Of a stretch of DNA of 64,000 nucleotides, positions 19,965 to 29,731 are shown in pieces. Both the position numbers and the translations under genes were made by a program. The stretch covers positions 1 to 64,000 of the forward strand of contig CACNTB010000004.1 in the NCBI GenBank assembly GCA_902623305.1, read 5' to 3'. The DNA is from an uncultured Pelagibacteraceae bacterium. GTDB lineage: Bacteria > Pseudomonadota > Alphaproteobacteria > Pelagibacterales > Pelagibacteraceae. Positions within the stretch are counted from its first letter, which is position 1. Each line of letters starts with the position of its first letter. The notes under the pieces are model-generated. The model was not told where the DNA came from. It searched no databases and saw only the letters and a list, made by a program, of their open reading frames with translations.

Positions 19965-22675
19965 ATAAACAACAAATAAATCTGCCAAAAACAGCTTTTT
20001 CTATGAAAGCTAATTTACCAATAAGAGAACCTGAAATTCTAGATTATTGGAAAGAAATAAATCTTTACGAGCAAATAAGAGTCTCAAGCAAAGGAAAAGA
20101 AAAATTCGTTCTCCACGACGGTCCTCCTTATGCAAATGGCAATATTCATATGGGCACTGCACTTAATAAGATTTTAAAAGATATTATTGTAAAATTTCAT
20201 CAAATGGATGGAAAAGACAGTATTTATGTGCCTGGATGGGATTGTCATGGCTTACCCATTGAATGGAAAATTGAAGAACAATACAAAAAAAATAAAAAAA
20301 ATAAAAACGAAGTTCCTATAATTGAATTTAGAAAAGAGTGTAGATCGTTCGCAGAAAAGTGGATTGAAGTTCATAAATCTCAATTTAAACGCTTAGGAGT
20401 TGTAGGAGATTGGGAAAATTATTATTCAACAATGAGTTTTGATGCTGAGGCTCAAATAGTTAGAGAACTAGGAAAATTTTTAAAAGAAGGAAGTTTGTAC
20501 AGAGGGTTTAAACCAGTGCTATGGTCGACTGTCGAAAAAACTGCTCTTGCAGATGCTGAAGTAGAATATCAAGATCATAAATCAGATACAATTTATACAT
20601 CTTTCAAAATAAAGTCTTCAGATTTAAAGATATTAAATGATTGCGAGATTATCATTTGGACAACGACACCCTGGACAATACCAGCAAACAAAGCTTTAGC
20701 TTTTAATAAGTCTCTTGATTATGTCATATTGGAAATAAATGATGACAGTGATTTTAATAATAGAAAAATTGTTATTGCCGAAGCTTTACAAGATTCAGTG
20801 ATTAAAGAGTGTGAAATAAAAAATTATAAAAAAATTCATACATTTAAAGGTAAAGAATTTTATAACACAATTTGTAGCCATCCATTTTTAAAACTTGGTT
20901 TTGATCACAATATTCCAATGTTAGAAGCAAGATTTGTTACAACTGAACAAGGAACAGGCATTGTTCATTGTGCACCAAGTCACGGACCTGATGATTTTAA
21001 TTTATGTTTGAATAATGGAATTAAAGCAATCGAAACAGTCGATGGGGATGGAAAATATACTCGTAATGTTAAATTATTTGAAGGGATTCATATATTTAAA
21101 GCAAATCCTATTGTAATTGAAAAACTAAAAGAGCAAAAAAATTTATTATTTAATAGTAAGCTAGTTCACTCTTACCCTCATTCATGGAGATCAAAAGCTC
21201 CACTTGTGCATAGGGCTACTCCGCAATGGTTTATTTCAATGGAAAGTCATAAACTTAGGGATAAAGCACTAAAAGCTGTTGATGAAACAACTTTCTACCC
21301 AAGCAAAGGTAAAGAAAGATTAAAATCAATGATAGAAACAAGACCTGATTGGTGTGTTTCAAGACAAAGAGTTTGGGGAGTTCCTCTCCCAATTTTCATA
21401 AATAAAAATACAAAAGAAATTTTAGTTGATGATGAGGTTACTGAAAATATTGCCTCTATTTATGAAAAGGAAGGTTCAGATTGTTGGTTTTCAGATGATC
21501 CTCAAAAATTTTTAGGAAAGAAGTATAAAGCCGAGGATTTTGAAAAATTAAGTGATATCGTTGAGGTTTGGTTTGATAGTGGATCTACTCATTCATTTGT
21601 TTTAGAAAAAAGAGATGATTTAAAATGGCCAGCATCAATGTATTTAGAGGGGTCAGACCAACACAGAGGCTGGTTTCATTCATCATTATTACAATCTTGT
21701 GGAACTAGAGGAAGAGCACCATTTGAATCGATTTTATCTCACGGATTTGTTGTAGATGGCAAAGGTTTAAAAATGTCTAAATCTTTAGGAAATGTAATCG
21801 CTCCTGAGGATATTTTAAAAAAATATGGAGCTGATATTTTAAGAATATGGGTAGCATCATCAAATTATGCAGAAGATTTAAGAATAGATTATTCTATATT
21901 AGATCAACACGCGGACTCATATAGAAAAATTAGAAATACATTTAGATACTTGCTTGGAAATATCAATGATAATTTTGAAAATATAAATTTAGATAAGCTA
22001 AATTTGTCTGAACTACCTGAGTTAGAACAATTTATGTTAGATAAAATTTTTGTTATAAATGATAAATTTAAAAAATATTTTAAGAATTATGATTTTCATA
22101 ATTTATATAAGGAATTACTAAATTTCTGTACAGTTGATTTATCAGCTTTTTATTTTGATATTAGAAAAGATAATCTTTATTGCGATCCTAAAAACTCAAA
22201 AAAAAGAAAATCAACTATTATAATGCTTAATATAATTTTAAATTCACTATTAAAATGGTTTGCTCCTATTTTATCCTTCACAACTGAAGAAATTTTTAAA
22301 TTGTTATTTAAAAATCAAAAAAGTATTCATCTTGAAAAATTTTTAGAATTTCCTGAAAAATTTAGAAATGAAAAACTTAGTAATAAATGGAGTGAATTAA
22401 TAAAAATAAGAAATATATGTAATATAAGTATTGAAGAAAAAAGAGCTAGCAAAGAAATTGGATCAAGTTTGGAAGCAGATTTAAAAATACAATTAAATCA
22501 AAAATTAAAAAGTCTTACAGAAAATACAGATTTTTCTGAGCTATGTATCACTTCAAAAGCCGAAGTTAGTTTCAAGGATAATATTGAAATAATTGCAACT
22601 ACCAGTAAGGCAAAGGGAACCAAATGTCCAGTTTGTTGGAAAATAAATGAGGGTCCTTGTCCTAGGCATCCTTAA
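19961..22675 (+). CDS. ileS: Isoleucyl-tRNA synthetase
   Basis: HDGPPYANGNIHMGTALNKILKD; KMSKSLGNVI; 904 aa with C-terminal CPVCW...C Zn site. Confidence 0.98.
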   Translation: MNKQQINLPKTAFSMKANLPIREPEILDYWKEINLYEQIRVSSKGKEKFVLHDGPPYANGNIHMGTALNKILKDIIVKFHQMDGKDSIYVPGWDCHGLPIEWKIEEQYKKNKKNKNEVPIIEFRKECRSFAEKWIEVHKSQFKRLGVVGDWENYYSTMSFDAEAQIVRELGKFLKEGSLYRGFKPVLWSTVEKTALADAEVEYQDHKSDTIYTSFKIKSSDLKILNDCEIIIWTTTPWTIPANKALAFNKSLDYVILEINDDSDFNNRKIVIAEALQDSVIKECEIKNYKKIHTFKGKEFYNTICSHPFLKLGFDHNIPMLEARFVTTEQGTGIVHCAPSHGPDDFNLCLNNGIKAIETVDGDGKYTRNVKLFEGIHIFKANPIVIEKLKEQKNLLFNSKLVHSYPHSWRSKAPLVHRATPQWFISMESHKLRDKALKAVDETTFYPSKGKERLKSMIETRPDWCVSRQRVWGVPLPIFINKNTKEILVDDEVTENIASIYEKEGSDCWFSDDPQKFLGKKYKAEDFEKLSDIVEVWFDSGSTHSFVLEKRDDLKWPASMYLEGSDQHRGWFHSSLLQSCGTRGRAPFESILSHGFVVDGKGLKMSKSLGNVIAPEDILKKYGADILRIWVASSNYAEDLRIDYSILDQHADSYRKIRNTFRYLLGNINDNFENINLDKLNLSELPELEQFMLDKIFVINDKFKKYFKNYDFHNLYKELLNFCTVDLSAFYFDIRKDNLYCDPKNSKKRKSTIIMLNIILNSLLKWFAPILSFTTEEIFKLLFKNQKSIHLEKFLEFPEKFRNEKLSNKWSELIKIRNICNISIEEKRASKEIGSSLEADLKIQLNQKLKSLTENTDFSELCITSKAEVSFKDNIEIIATTSKAKGTKCPVCWKINEGPCPRHP

Positions 22676-23169
22676 TGATTTTAAAAAATTTAAATAAGAG
22701 TTTGCTAATAAATATATCATTAATTTTTTTAATTTTCTTACTTGATAGAATTTCAAAAGTTTATGTGATTAATTTAAGTTCAGATTACGATAAACTAAAT
22801 TTAAAAATTACATCCTTTTTAAATATTAACTTAATTTGGAATGAAGGTATTGCTTTTGGCTTGCTGTCCTTTGGTGAAAAAACTTATTATAATATGATAT
22901 CTATTTTAATTTTTTTAATTATTTTATATATACTATTTCATTGTTATAGAGAGCAAGGAATAAGTAAATATTTCTATATTTTAATTGCAGGTGGAGCTAT
23001 TGGAAATTTTTTTGATAGGATAGTTTACAAATCTGTGCCTGATTTTATTGATCTTCATTATAAAGAATTTAATTGGTTTATATTCAACATAGCTGATATA
23101 TTTATTTCAATTGGAATTTTTTTTCTTATTATGAACGAAATAATTCTAAATAAAAAATCAAATGGATAA
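22675..23169 (+). CDS. lspA: Lipoprotein signal peptidase
   Basis: WNEGIAFGLL, GNFFDRI, DFIDLHY...FNIADIFISIG. Confidence 0.93.
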   Translation: MILKNLNKSLLINISLIFLIFLLDRISKVYVINLSSDYDKLNLKITSFLNINLIWNEGIAFGLLSFGEKTYYNMISILIFLIILYILFHCYREQGISKYFYILIAGGAIGNFFDRIVYKSVPDFIDLHYKEFNWFIFNIADIFISIGIFFLIMNEIILNKKSNG

Positions 23170-23479
23170 ATTTAAGTTTTTTATTGTTGTTATTATCTTT
23201 TTAACAGGATGTTCCGATGCTAGAGAGGGCCTAAAAAGTAAAAAACTTGATACAGGAGAAGAATTTTTAATAAATAAAAAAAATCCTTTAGTAGTTCCAC
23301 CAGATTTTGAGGAGTTGCCAATTCCAAAAGCAAATAAAAATAATTCTGATTATGAAGAAAATTCTGAAAAAAATCTAAAGAAAATTTTAGATATCAATGA
23401 CGAAAATAATTCATCAAGCTCAGATAGTATAAAGAAAACATCTGATCTAGAAGAATCTATTTTAGAAAAAATTAATTAG
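23162..23479 (+). CDS. DUF3035-family lipoprotein
   Basis: Lipobox FLTGC; NPLVVPPDFEELPIP; downstream of lspA as in other alphaproteobacteria. Confidence 0.7.
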   Translation: MDKFKFFIVVIIFLTGCSDAREGLKSKKLDTGEEFLINKKNPLVVPPDFEELPIPKANKNNSDYEENSEKNLKKILDINDENNSSSSDSIKKTSDLEESILEKIN

Positions 23480-23489
23480 GTTTAAAAAA

Positions 23490-24647
23490 GTGAATAAAAT
23501 TAAATATCAAGGTTTTGGGATAAAAAAAAAATTTAAATTTTTATCAAGCGAGTTAAAAAAAATTTTAAGAGATGAAAATGAAATTATTAGCTCTTTAAAA
23601 AAAAATTATAAGTATAGTTATTCAAAAAGATTAATTAAAAAACTTAAAAATTATAAAATATTTCAAATAGTTGGTATGGGTGGCTCAATTCTGGGCGCGA
23701 AAGCTATTTATGATTTTTTAAGAAAAAAAATAAATAAGAAAATAATTTTTTTTGACGATTTGGAAGAAAATTTAGAAAATAAATTAAATGCTAAAAAAGT
23801 ATTAAATATAATTATTTCTAAAAGTGGAAATACTTTAGAGACTATTTCAAACACTAACTTACTTCTTAATAATAAAAGTAAAAATTTATTTATAACTGAA
23901 AAAAGTAATAACTCATTGAGAAATTTAGCTGTAAAATTAAAAGCCGATATCATAGATCATAATAACTATATAGGTGGTAGATATTCAGTCCTGTCTGAAG
24001 TAGGAATGATCCCATCAGAATTAATTGGTTTGAGTGAAAATAAATTTAAACAATATAATAATTTAATTAAAAAAAAGAGTTTTGTTAATAATTTGTTAGA
24101 TAGTGTTGCTAGCACTTTACATTTATATAAAAAAGGAAGATCTAATTCAGTTATTTTGAATTATGATTCTTATTCTGAAAATTTATTCAGATGGTATCAA
24201 CAACTTATTGCAGAAAGTTTAGGAAAAAAATCTAATGGTATATTGCCTATAATATCAAATGTTCCAAAAGATAATCATAGTACAATGCAACTTTACTTAG
24301 ATGGAAAAAAAAATAATTTTTTTACATTTTTTTTTGTGCATGAAAAAAATTCAAAAAAAATTTTAAAAAAAAATTTACCTAATACCTTTAGTTTTTTGAA
24401 TACAAAGAGAATAAATGCAATTAAATTTGCTCAAAAAAAAGCAACTAAAAAAGTTTTTCTCCAAAAAAAAATACCTTTTAGAAGTTTTGAAGTTTTTAGA
24501 CGAAATGAAGAAGTATTAGGTGAGTTATTCACCTTTTTTATTTTAGAAACAATACTTTTAGGCAAGGCATTAAATGTAAATCCATATGATCAGCCTGCAG
24601 TTGAATTAATCAAAAAACAAACAAAGTTTTATTTATTAAAAAAATAA
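23490..24647 (+). CDS. pgi: Glucose-6-phosphate isomerase
   Basis: GTG start; IVGMGGSILGAKAIYDF; SKSGNTLET; GGRYSVLSEVG; NPYDQPAVELIK. Confidence 0.9.
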   Translation: MNKIKYQGFGIKKKFKFLSSELKKILRDENEIISSLKKNYKYSYSKRLIKKLKNYKIFQIVGMGGSILGAKAIYDFLRKKINKKIIFFDDLEENLENKLNAKKVLNIIISKSGNTLETISNTNLLLNNKSKNLFITEKSNNSLRNLAVKLKADIIDHNNYIGGRYSVLSEVGMIPSELIGLSENKFKQYNNLIKKKSFVNNLLDSVASTLHLYKKGRSNSVILNYDSYSENLFRWYQQLIAESLGKKSNGILPIISNVPKDNHSTMQLYLDGKKNNFFTFFFVHEKNSKKILKKNLPNTFSFLNTKRINAIKFAQKKATKKVFLQKKIPFRSFEVFRRNEEVLGELFTFFILETILLGKALNVNPYDQPAVELIKKQTKFYLLKK

Positions 24648-25198
24648 TTACCAAAAATAATTTTGGAATTACCATAAAATCTTTCATCTATAAGATTAAA
24701 ACTCTTTGGTAAAATTTCTTTTTCATTTTTATGTCTGTGAATAATTATAAATCCGTTTTCTACTAATAAATTTTTATTTAAAATGTGATCAACTAGATCT
24801 TTAATTTTTTTTTTAAATGGTGGATCTAAGTATATTAAATTGAATTTTTTATTTTCTAAATCTTTCAAATCATATGTAAAGATATCTTTTTCAATAATTT
24901 TTGTTTTATTTTTAAAATTACAATGATCAATATTTTTTTTTAAAATTTTTAATGCTTTATTATAATTTTCTACAAACGTTACATAGGTACTTCCTCTTGA
25001 CAAACACTCTAATCCAAACGACCCTACACCTGAAAACAAATCCAAAACCCGAGTATTTTCAATATTAAATTCAAATTTATTTGAGTGTTTAATTAAATTA
25101 AATATCGACTCTTTTACAATATCTTTTAGAGGTCTAGTTAAAATATCGTTGGGTTTAAATAATTTTTTACCTTTTATAGATCCTGAGATTATTCTCAT
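24629..25198 (-). CDS. rsmD: 16S rRNA (guanine(966)-N(2))-methyltransferase
   Basis: MRIISGSIKGKKLFKPN...RPLKDIVKESIFNLI; LDLFSGVGSFGLECLSRG; YLDPPF. Confidence 0.92.
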   Translation of the reverse strand: MRIISGSIKGKKLFKPNDILTRPLKDIVKESIFNLIKHSNKFEFNIENTRVLDLFSGVGSFGLECLSRGSTYVTFVENYNKALKILKKNIDHCNFKNKTKIIEKDIFTYDLKDLENKKFNLIYLDPPFKKKIKDLVDHILNKNLLVENGFIIIHRHKNEKEILPKSFNLIDERFYGNSKIIFGNYFFNK

Positions 25199-26460
25199 AT
25201 TTCAATAACTTTGTGACCAATATCTTTTCTAAAAAATCCATTTGACCAATTAAGGTGTTGAATAATTTTAAAGATCTTGTCTCTACTAGTTTTGAAGTCT
25301 TTTGATCTTATAACAAAATTTAAAACTCTCCCCCCGTTTGAAAAAATTTTGTTTGAATTTTCTTTTGTACCAGCATGAAAAATATATTCGTTATTTTTAA
25401 GGCTTATTTTATCTAAATTTTGAATTTCAATATTATTTTCAAAGTTATCGGGATAACCTTTTGAACATAATACAACACACATCGACTTATCATCATGCCA
25501 TTCAATATTTGTTGAATTTAAATTACTTGTTACACAGGAGTAAAAAATATCCAACAAATCACTTTTAAGTTTTGGTAAAATGGTTTGACATTCTGGATCT
25601 CCCATTCTTACATTATATTCAATTAGGTACGGTTGATTATCGATTATCATTAGTCCTGCATATAAAAATCCTACAAAATTAATATTTTGTTTTCTTAAAC
25701 CATACAATGTGGGATCAATGATTTTTCTTAAAATCTCATTATTTAATTTTTCATTTTCTAATCTAGAAGGTGAGTAAGCTCCCATACCACCAGTATTTGG
25801 GCCTTTATCACCTTCATATACTCGCTTATGATCCTGAGCAGTTCCAAATTGTTTGTAATGTTTACCATCAGAAATAATAAAAAAACTCATTTCTTCACCT
25901 ATTAAATATTCTTCAATTAAAATTTGATCAGCTTTTCCAAATTTTCCATTAAAAATTTCATTAACAGCTTTTGTTGCGTTTTTAAAATCTTCACAAATAT
26001 AGACTCCTTTACCGGCAGCTAAACCATCTGCTTTAACTACAATCGGATAATTACATGTTTTAAGAAATTTTTCAGAATCAATTAAATTTTTAAAAATTCC
26101 AAAATTTGCAGTTGGTATATTATATTCTTTACATAGATTTTTTGTAAATATTTTTGAGCCTTCTAATTGAGATGCTTTTTTGTTAGGACCAAAAACCTTG
26201 ATATTATTATTTGTCAAATAATCAACAATTCCATTTACTAAAGGTTTTTCTGGTCCAACAATTATTAGATCTAAAGAATTTTTTTTAATAAAATTTTTTA
26301 ACTCCTCAAAATTATTAATATCTATATTAACATTTTCAGCAACAATACCTGTTCCTGCATTACCTGGAAAACAATAAATTTTTTCAACTTTTTTTGATTT
26401 GTTTAATGAAAGACAAATTGCATGCTCTCGCCCTCCACTTCCAACTATTCCTATTTTCAT
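25195..26460 (-). CDS. purD: Phosphoribosylamine-glycine ligase
   Basis: KIGIVGSGGREHAICLSL; GPEKPLVNGIVD; DHKRVYEGDKGPNTGGMGAYSP. Confidence 0.97.
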   Translation of the reverse strand: MKIGIVGSGGREHAICLSLNKSKKVEKIYCFPGNAGTGIVAENVNIDINNFEELKNFIKKNSLDLIIVGPEKPLVNGIVDYLTNNNIKVFGPNKKASQLEGSKIFTKNLCKEYNIPTANFGIFKNLIDSEKFLKTCNYPIVVKADGLAAGKGVYICEDFKNATKAVNEIFNGKFGKADQILIEEYLIGEEMSFFIISDGKHYKQFGTAQDHKRVYEGDKGPNTGGMGAYSPSRLENEKLNNEILRKIIDPTLYGLRKQNINFVGFLYAGLMIIDNQPYLIEYNVRMGDPECQTILPKLKSDLLDIFYSCVTSNLNSTNIEWHDDKSMCVVLCSKGYPDNFENNIEIQNLDKISLKNNEYIFHAGTKENSNKIFSNGGRVLNFVIRSKDFKTSRDKIFKIIQHLNWSNGFFRKDIGHKVIEI

Positions 26461-26481
26461 ATATTAATGTATAAACTAAAA

Positions 26482-26691
26482 ATGTATAAAAAATTAGCTA
26501 AATTAAAATTTTTTCCAAATAATTTTAAAATATTAGAGGAAGGTGATCATGTCATTTGCGCAATTTCTTCAAAAAAAATTGGTTTAGATAAATTAAATTA
26601 TTGGAGTGTTGAAGATCAGGAAGCATACTTTTCTTACAAGGAAGCATTTATAAAAAGGGATTTTAAAGAAAAAAACTCCAATAAAATATAG
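26482..26691 (+). CDS. DUF2093-family small protein
   Basis: LAKLKFFPNNFKILEEGDHVICAISSKKIGLDKLNYWSVEDQEAYFSYKEA. Confidence 0.75.
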   Translation: MYKKLAKLKFFPNNFKILEEGDHVICAISSKKIGLDKLNYWSVEDQEAYFSYKEAFIKRDFKEKNSNKI

Positions 26692-27555
26692 TTATTTCCA
26701 CCTGTTGTGTGTCCAAATCCATTGTTTAGGGTTTTTTAAAATCATTAATTCTAAAATATTATTTAATTTTTTAGTAATACTATCTATTGTTTCCTCTTTC
26801 GAGAATTCAAGTGGGCTATATATCTTTAATTTAAATATTTCATCTTTGGTTCTCTCAATATATACAGGCACTATTTTTGCTTCAAATTTTTTTACGAATT
26901 GAGCGGGTATAGTGGTTGTTAAAGCTTCATCACTAAATAAAGGACACCGGATACCTTCCGAAACTCTTTGATCAATCATTAGTGCAACTGAGTTACCAGA
27001 TTTGAATTTTTTTAGAAGTTCTTTAGTTCCAGCTATGCCTTTTTTAATTTGATCTTTACAAATATATTTTTTTCTAATTTTTTCCATTAAAGGGTTTAAA
27101 TAACTATTATTTAAAGGTCTATACACGGCTGAAAGCTTAACTCCCGATTTTTCAATTTGCATTGCCATTAATTCAAAATTATTGAAATGTCCTGAAATAA
27201 AAATTACAGGTTTGGAATTAAGTCTTATATTTTCTAACACTTCTTTATTTTCGATTATAATATTTTTTACATAATCTGAATTATTTCTAAAATCCTTTAG
27301 AAATATATATTCTGCAAATATCTTTCCATAATTTCCCCACATTGAACTTAATATTTCTTTTCTTTGGTTTTCGTTAGATTTTGGCATTGCTTTCATTAAG
27401 TTCATATTTGATACATTTAAAGACCTAAATTTTGGACCAATTAATTTAAAAATAGAACTTGATAAAATTCTTGAAAATTTTAGACCTAATAATTTAAAAA
27501 TTATAAACAAAATTATTATTACTAAAAATTGAAATAGGTATTTTAAATTAGTCAT
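26692..27555 (-). CDS. Lipid A biosynthesis acyltransferase (LpxL/HtrB family)
   Basis: SGHFNNFELMAMQIEKSG; MIDQR; in the lpxK/waaA/msbA cluster. Confidence 0.88.
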   Translation of the reverse strand: MTNLKYLFQFLVIIILFIIFKLLGLKFSRILSSSIFKLIGPKFRSLNVSNMNLMKAMPKSNENQRKEILSSMWGNYGKIFAEYIFLKDFRNNSDYVKNIIIENKEVLENIRLNSKPVIFISGHFNNFELMAMQIEKSGVKLSAVYRPLNNSYLNPLMEKIRKKYICKDQIKKGIAGTKELLKKFKSGNSVALMIDQRVSEGIRCPLFSDEALTTTIPAQFVKKFEAKIVPVYIERTKDEIFKLKIYSPLEFSKEETIDSITKKLNNILELMILKNPKQWIWTHNRWK

Positions 27556-28492
27556 TTAATTTTAATTTTATAAAATTAATTAATTTTTTTTCATTCAAAA
27601 ATTTTAATTTAACATCTAAAAACTTAATATTTTTTTGTTCAGATTTTGAAAGTTTTACATAATCTTTTTCAGTAGTAATTATTTTTAAATTCAATTTACT
27701 TGCTTGTGATTTAATATATTTAATATCTCTAGTACTATATTGATAATGATCAGGATATATTAAGTGTTTTTTAACATTAATTTTATTTTTAATTAATATT
27801 TCTTTAAAGCTTTGTGGATTTCCTACTCCCGAGAAAATTAGATACCTATTTTTCAGAGGAAATTCTTTAATATTAGCAGGAATGATTTCTGAAAAGAAAA
27901 CTTCTATATCTTTATTATACTTTTTTATTTGATTAACATACATTATGGATTTTTTTGTTTTACCTTTAATTAAAACAGCGTCATATTTTTTTAGACTCTC
28001 AAGTTTTTCTCTTAAAGGTCCAGAGGGTATTAATTTATTATTCCCTATCCATAAATTTTTATCAAAACACACAAAAGTTAGATTATAATTTATATTTTTA
28101 TCTTGAAGGCCATCATCAAAAATAATTATTTGTTTTCTTTTATTTTGTAATCTTTTAAGTATTTCAACTCTGTTATTTTCTAACACAACTTTTGATTTAT
28201 TTTTTAATAAAATTTGCTCATCTTTTTGTGACGAATAATATTTTTTTCCAATTATAACTTTATAATTTTTTTTTTTTAAAAGTTCGAAAAGTCTAATTGT
28301 TGAGGGTGTTTTTCCTGTTCCTCCCACGTATATATTTCCCACACATATAGTTTTTATTTTGTTAATTTTATTTATCTTTTTAAATCTTAACATATAGTTA
28401 TTTACTCTGATTGGGATTGTAAATATTTGTAAAAAAAAAGATAAAAGATTTGGCTTAGAATAATCCCAAAATTTTGGTTTTAAAAATTTCAT
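27548..28492 (-). CDS. lpxK: Tetraacyldisaccharide 4'-kinase
   Basis: PKFWDYSKPNLLSFFLQIFT; VGNIYVGGTGKTPSTIRL; IIFDDGLQDKNI. Confidence 0.93.
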   Translation of the reverse strand: MKFLKPKFWDYSKPNLLSFFLQIFTIPIRVNNYMLRFKKINKINKIKTICVGNIYVGGTGKTPSTIRLFELLKKKNYKVIIGKKYYSSQKDEQILLKNKSKVVLENNRVEILKRLQNKRKQIIIFDDGLQDKNINYNLTFVCFDKNLWIGNNKLIPSGPLREKLESLKKYDAVLIKGKTKKSIMYVNQIKKYNKDIEVFFSEIIPANIKEFPLKNRYLIFSGVGNPQSFKEILIKNKINVKKHLIYPDHYQYSTRDIKYIKSQASKLNLKIITTEKDYVKLSKSEQKNIKFLDVKLKFLNEKKLINFIKLKLND

Positions 28493-28495
28493 TAT

Positions 28496-29731
28496 TTAGA
28501 TAGCCATTTCTCTATAGGTTCTGCTTAAAATTATTTTTCCAATTTTTTCAAGTTTTTTTTGTTTTTTTTTCGAATAATTTTTTTTTGTTAAAAGTTTATT
28601 TAATATCTTAACAGTATTATTATGGTTGGTGACTTGATTAGATATTTTATTTTTTTTAAGTAAATAGTAAATATCTCTAAAATTGTGTACATTTGGACCA
28701 TGCAAGATATTACATCCATACCTAGTTGCTTCCAGGGGGTTTTGACCTCCATGTTTAATTAGTGATCCTCCTAAAAAAACATTTGTACAATTGTTATAAA
28801 ATGATTTTGTTTTTCCAAATGAATTTACAATATAGATATCAGTTTTTTTATTAATTTTATTTTTCGGTTCGTGCAAATGAACATTTAAATTTAATTTCTG
28901 TAATTCTTCCTTTATCTTCTTTGCTCTATCAATATGCCTCGGAATTATAATTGTAAGAATATTTTTGTATTTCCTTTTTAGTTTTTTGTGCACGACACCA
29001 CAAAATTTTTCTTCAGTATCATGAGTGCTTGAAGCACACCATGTTTTTTTAGAATTAATAAATTTTATTAGATCTTTATTTAAATCCTCAATTTTATTTT
29101 CTGATTGTGAAAACTTCAGGTTACCAATAAACTTAATATTTTTTGCTCCCAACTTTTTTAAATATTTTACAGTTTCTTTGTTTGAAGAAAGACAATTTTC
29201 TATTTTATTAAAGATATTTTCTGAAAAATTTTTAAAAATCATCCAACGTAAGAAAGATTTTTTTGTTATTCTTGCATTTAATAATGTTATAGGAATTTTT
29301 CTTTTTTTCAGATTATAAATCATATTTGGCCATATTTCTGAGTCTATAAAAAAAGCAGATGATGGCCTCCAATAACTTAAAAATTTGTTTGTTAATAAAT
29401 AATTATCAATAGGAAAAAACTGATGAATAACTTTTTTATATTTTAGTTTTTTAATTATCGTAGAGGAACTTAAAGTATTAGATGTTACTAAAATTTGTTT
29501 AATATTTTTATCTTTCTCCAATTTTTCTAAAATTGGTAAAATACTTAATAATTCCCCTACACTTGCGCCATGAAACCAAATTAATTTACCACTTTTCTTT
29601 ATTTTTGAAAAAACACAAAATTTTTCTTTGAACCTTTTTGGATCCTCTTTTTTATTTATTAATCTGTAAATTATAATTAATGGTGACAATAAAATTATAA
29701 GATTAATTAATATCCTATAAATTACAAACAT
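28496..29731 (-). CDS. waaA: 3-deoxy-D-manno-octulosonic acid transferase
   Basis: LIWFHGASVGELLSILPIL; ASSTHDTEEKF; GGHNPLEA-like KHGGQNPLEATRYG. Confidence 0.93.
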   Translation of the reverse strand: MFVIYRILINLIILLSPLIIIYRLINKKEDPKRFKEKFCVFSKIKKSGKLIWFHGASVGELLSILPILEKLEKDKNIKQILVTSNTLSSSTIIKKLKYKKVIHQFFPIDNYLLTNKFLSYWRPSSAFFIDSEIWPNMIYNLKKRKIPITLLNARITKKSFLRWMIFKNFSENIFNKIENCLSSNKETVKYLKKLGAKNIKFIGNLKFSQSENKIEDLNKDLIKFINSKKTWCASSTHDTEEKFCGVVHKKLKRKYKNILTIIIPRHIDRAKKIKEELQKLNLNVHLHEPKNKINKKTDIYIVNSFGKTKSFYNNCTNVFLGGSLIKHGGQNPLEATRYGCNILHGPNVHNFRDIYYLLKKNKISNQVTNHNNTVKILNKLLTKKNYSKKKQKKLEKIGKIILSRTYREMAI

